Below are positions 62,516-64,000 of a DNA stretch of 64,000 nucleotides, piece by piece (position 1 is the stretch's first letter; each line of letters starts with the position of its first letter). This DNA comes from an uncultured Verrucomicrobiota bacterium (GTDB taxonomy: Bacteria; Verrucomicrobiota; Kiritimatiellia; RFP12; UBA1067). The notes under the pieces are model-generated. The model had not been told where the DNA came from and made no database searches. It saw only the letters and a program-made list of their open reading frames with translations. The stretch is from contig CAMZDY010000001.1 of assembly GCA_947305585.1 (NCBI GenBank), forward strand, positions 1 through 64,000, given 5' to 3'. Made by a program: the position numbers and the translations under genes.

Positions 62516-63698
62516 ACACGTTGTCCAGCGCGTCGCCGATCATGTCCAGCGCGTCCTCGAGGTCGCTTTCCTTGAGAATCAAGGGCGGCAGGAACCGGAC
62601 CACGTTCGTTCCGGCCGTAAGCGCCAGGATACCCATCTCCTTGAGCGCGTCCACCACTTCCTTGGGGTCGCCGTCCACCACGAGACCGATCATCATGCCC
62701 TTGCCGCGCACTTCGAGGAGCTTGTCGTACTGGTCCACCTTCTCCTGCAGCGCGTTCATGAAAAGTTCGCCCATTTCCGCCGCCTTCTGCGGCAGGTTGT
62801 TCTTTTCGGTGAAACCGATCACCGCCAACGCCGCCGAAGCCGCCACCGGGTTGCCGCCGAAAGTTGATGCGTGGTCGCCGGGACCGAACACGTCCGCCAC
62901 CTTCTCGCTACCCACCAAAGCGCCCATCGGGAGCCCTCCCGCCAGCGCCTTCGCAAGCGTGAACATGTCAGGCTTTACGTCGTAGCCCTGCCAGGCGAAC
63001 ATCGTGCCGGTGCGGCCCATGCCCGTCTGCACTTCGTCTACGATCATCAGGAGATCCTTCTCGTCGCAAAGCGCGCGCACGCCTTCCATGAATTCCTGCG
63101 TGGCCGGGTTCACCCCGCCTTCGCCCTGCACCGCCTCCAGCATGATGGCCACCGTCTTGTCGGTCACGGCCGCCTTGACGCTTTCGAGATCGTTGAAGTC
63201 CGCATAGGCGAAACCGGTGGGCAGGGGATCGTACCCCTCCTGGCACCACGCCTGGCCGGTGGCCGCCACCATCGCGAGCGTCCGGCCGTGAAAACCACCC
63301 CTCATCGTGATAACCTCGTAGCGACCCGTGGCGCTGCCGTACTTGCGCGCCAGCTTCACCGCCGCCTCGTTGGCTTCCGCTCCGGAATTGGCGAAGAACA
63401 CCTTGCCGCCAAGACCCGAAAGCTCCACCAGCTTCTTGGCGAGCGCCGTCTGCGGCACGTTCACGAAGAGGTTCGAGGAGTGGGTAAGGAACGAAGCCTG
63501 CTTGGCGACGGCCTCTGCGATCACCGGATTGCCGTAGCCGCACGTATGGATGCCGATGCCGGAGGTGAAATCGTAGTACTTCCTGCCGTCCACGTCGCTC
63601 ACCGTCACGCCCTTGCCGCTCATCAGCGCCACGCTGGGAGTGTAGGTGGGCATCACCACGCTCTTGTAGATATCGATTACATCCGAATTTTTGCTCAT
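62505..63698 (-). CDS. argD: acetylornithine aminotransferase
   Basis: 397 residues. Class III PLP enzyme: FFANSGAEANEAAVKLARKYG near 105, MIVDEVQTGMGRTGT, and the PLP Lys (about 250) in TLAKALAGGLPMGA, then HASTFGGNPVAASAAL. It overlaps argB by 4 nt (ATGA). It catalyses the transamination step of arginine synthesis, directly downstream of the kinase gene. Confidence 0.92.
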   Translation of the reverse strand: MSKNSDVIDIYKSVVMPTYTPSVALMSGKGVTVSDVDGRKYYDFTSGIGIHTCGYGNPVIAEAVAKQASFLTHSSNLFVNVPQTALAKKLVELSGLGGKVFFANSGAEANEAAVKLARKYGSATGRYEVITMRGGFHGRTLAMVAATGQAWCQEGYDPLPTGFAYADFNDLESVKAAVTDKTVAIMLEAVQGEGGVNPATQEFMEGVRALCDEKDLLMIVDEVQTGMGRTGTMFAWQGYDVKPDMFTLAKALAGGLPMGALVGSEKVADVFGPGDHASTFGGNPVAASAALAVIGFTEKNNLPQKAAEMGELFMNALQEKVDQYDKLLEVRGKGMMIGLVVDGDPKEVVDALKEMGILALTAGTNVVRFLPPLILKESDLEDALDMIGDALDNVYGE

Positions 63699-64000
63699 TC
63701 TGTTATCTCCGTTCCCACGCCGTCGCGCGTGAATATTTCCAGTATCAGCGAATGTGACATGCGTCCGTCCACCAGGTGCACCTTGCGCACCCCGGCCCGG
63801 AGAGCCTCTTCGCAACTTTCGATTTTCGGGAGCATCCCCCCGCCGATTACTCCCCCCGCCTTAAGTTCCGCCGTGTCCGGCAGCCTCAGCGAAGAGATTA
63901 GCGATTCCGGATCGGTCGGGTCCTTCAACAGGCCCGGCACGTCCGACACCAAAGCGAATTTTCTTACCTTCAGCGCCTTCGCAAGCGCCGCCGCGGCGAT
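63695..64000 (-). CDS. argB: acetylglutamate kinase, 3' part
   Basis: The last 101 residues; the start lies beyond the right edge. The visible part (ALVSDVPGLLKDPTDPESLI, then AGGVIGGGMLPKIESCEEALRAGV and DGRMSHSLILEIFTRDGVGTEI) is the C-terminal lobe of acetylglutamate kinase, with the conserved GMLPK and GTEI. It makes the second step of arginine synthesis. Confidence 0.92.
   Translation of the reverse strand: MAAAALAKALKVRKFALVSDVPGLLKDPTDPESLISSLRLPDTAELKAGGVIGGGMLPKIESCEEALRAGVRKVHLVDGRMSHSLILEIFTRDGVGTEITE

Overview
The window is a complete integrated temperate phage, about 43.1 kb between 21-bp att repeats at 33-53 and 43147-43167, followed by about 20.8 kb of bacterial chromosome. 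The host genes are GC-rich and almost all on the minus strand. A PEP-CTERM exported protein, a secreted GH35 beta-galactosidase with a discoidin-like tail, and class 1B pyrD/pyrK next to carB suggest a PVC-superphylum bacterium such as Kiritimatiellota or Verrucomicrobiota, perhaps from a gut. That placement is inference from gene content. Most promoters read as TTGACN-N18-TATAAT with a TGN extended -10.

Prophage layout (minus strand read from high to low coordinates). The integrase (41762-42952) lies beside attR with arm-type GGGTAAT repeats. A Panacea/SocA-type antitoxin and its coupled partner follow (40693-41693). Two plus-strand membrane-protein genes (39303-40651) each carry the same promoter and the same terminator. 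The early operon begins at a promoter near 39185 and runs through about twenty small, often 4-bp-overlapping genes (small DNA-binding proteins, a Gly/Tyr-rich microprotein, unknowns) into replication genes (replication-module proteins, DnaB-like helicase at 30744-32513) and the large terminase (27983-30019). A late promoter near 27930 starts scaffold, major capsid and portal; a strong terminator sits just after the capsid gene. Then come tail-fibre proteins and a diversity-generating retroelement (DGR): variable tail protein, hairpin, template repeat and reverse transcriptase. The RT is translationally coupled to small XkdX-type and lysis-type genes. Tail and adaptor proteins follow. A second copy of the late promoter (near 10710) drives a coiled-coil protein and a 3203-residue polyvalent protein that fills nearly a quarter of the phage. 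No tape measure or sheath is visible, so a podovirus-like virion with large ejected proteins is likely.

Main points of interest. (1) The phage integrated into the 5' end of a tRNA-Arg(UCU) gene, so it separates the tRNA from its native promoter, now stranded 43 kb away, and supplies a look-alike promoter of its own. (2) The DGR is textbook: 14 of 14 template/variable differences fall at template adenines. Its RT has SP instead of the usual SQ in motif 4, and no Avd gene is evident. (3) Two late promoters share three elements at the same spacing (TGTCTA..TAGACA palindrome, GGAA..TTCC palindrome, GGCAGGAAATGATATAAT box); related TGTTTAGACA operators recur in the early promoter region. (4) The giant protein carries a metalloprotease-type HEFTH motif, a sliding-clamp-like segment, MuF-C-like and ADP-ribosyltransferase-like domains and a C-terminal LPD38-like region.

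Host region: GH35 beta-galactosidase, rsmE, mutS, an LptF/G permease, pyrD, pyrK, a UDG-like protein, galE, carB; then a PEP-CTERM protein, an M50 protease, a methyltransferase, gltX, an M20 peptidase, lysS, argD and the 3' part of argB. Most are packed with overlapping starts and stops, indicating two long minus-strand operons.
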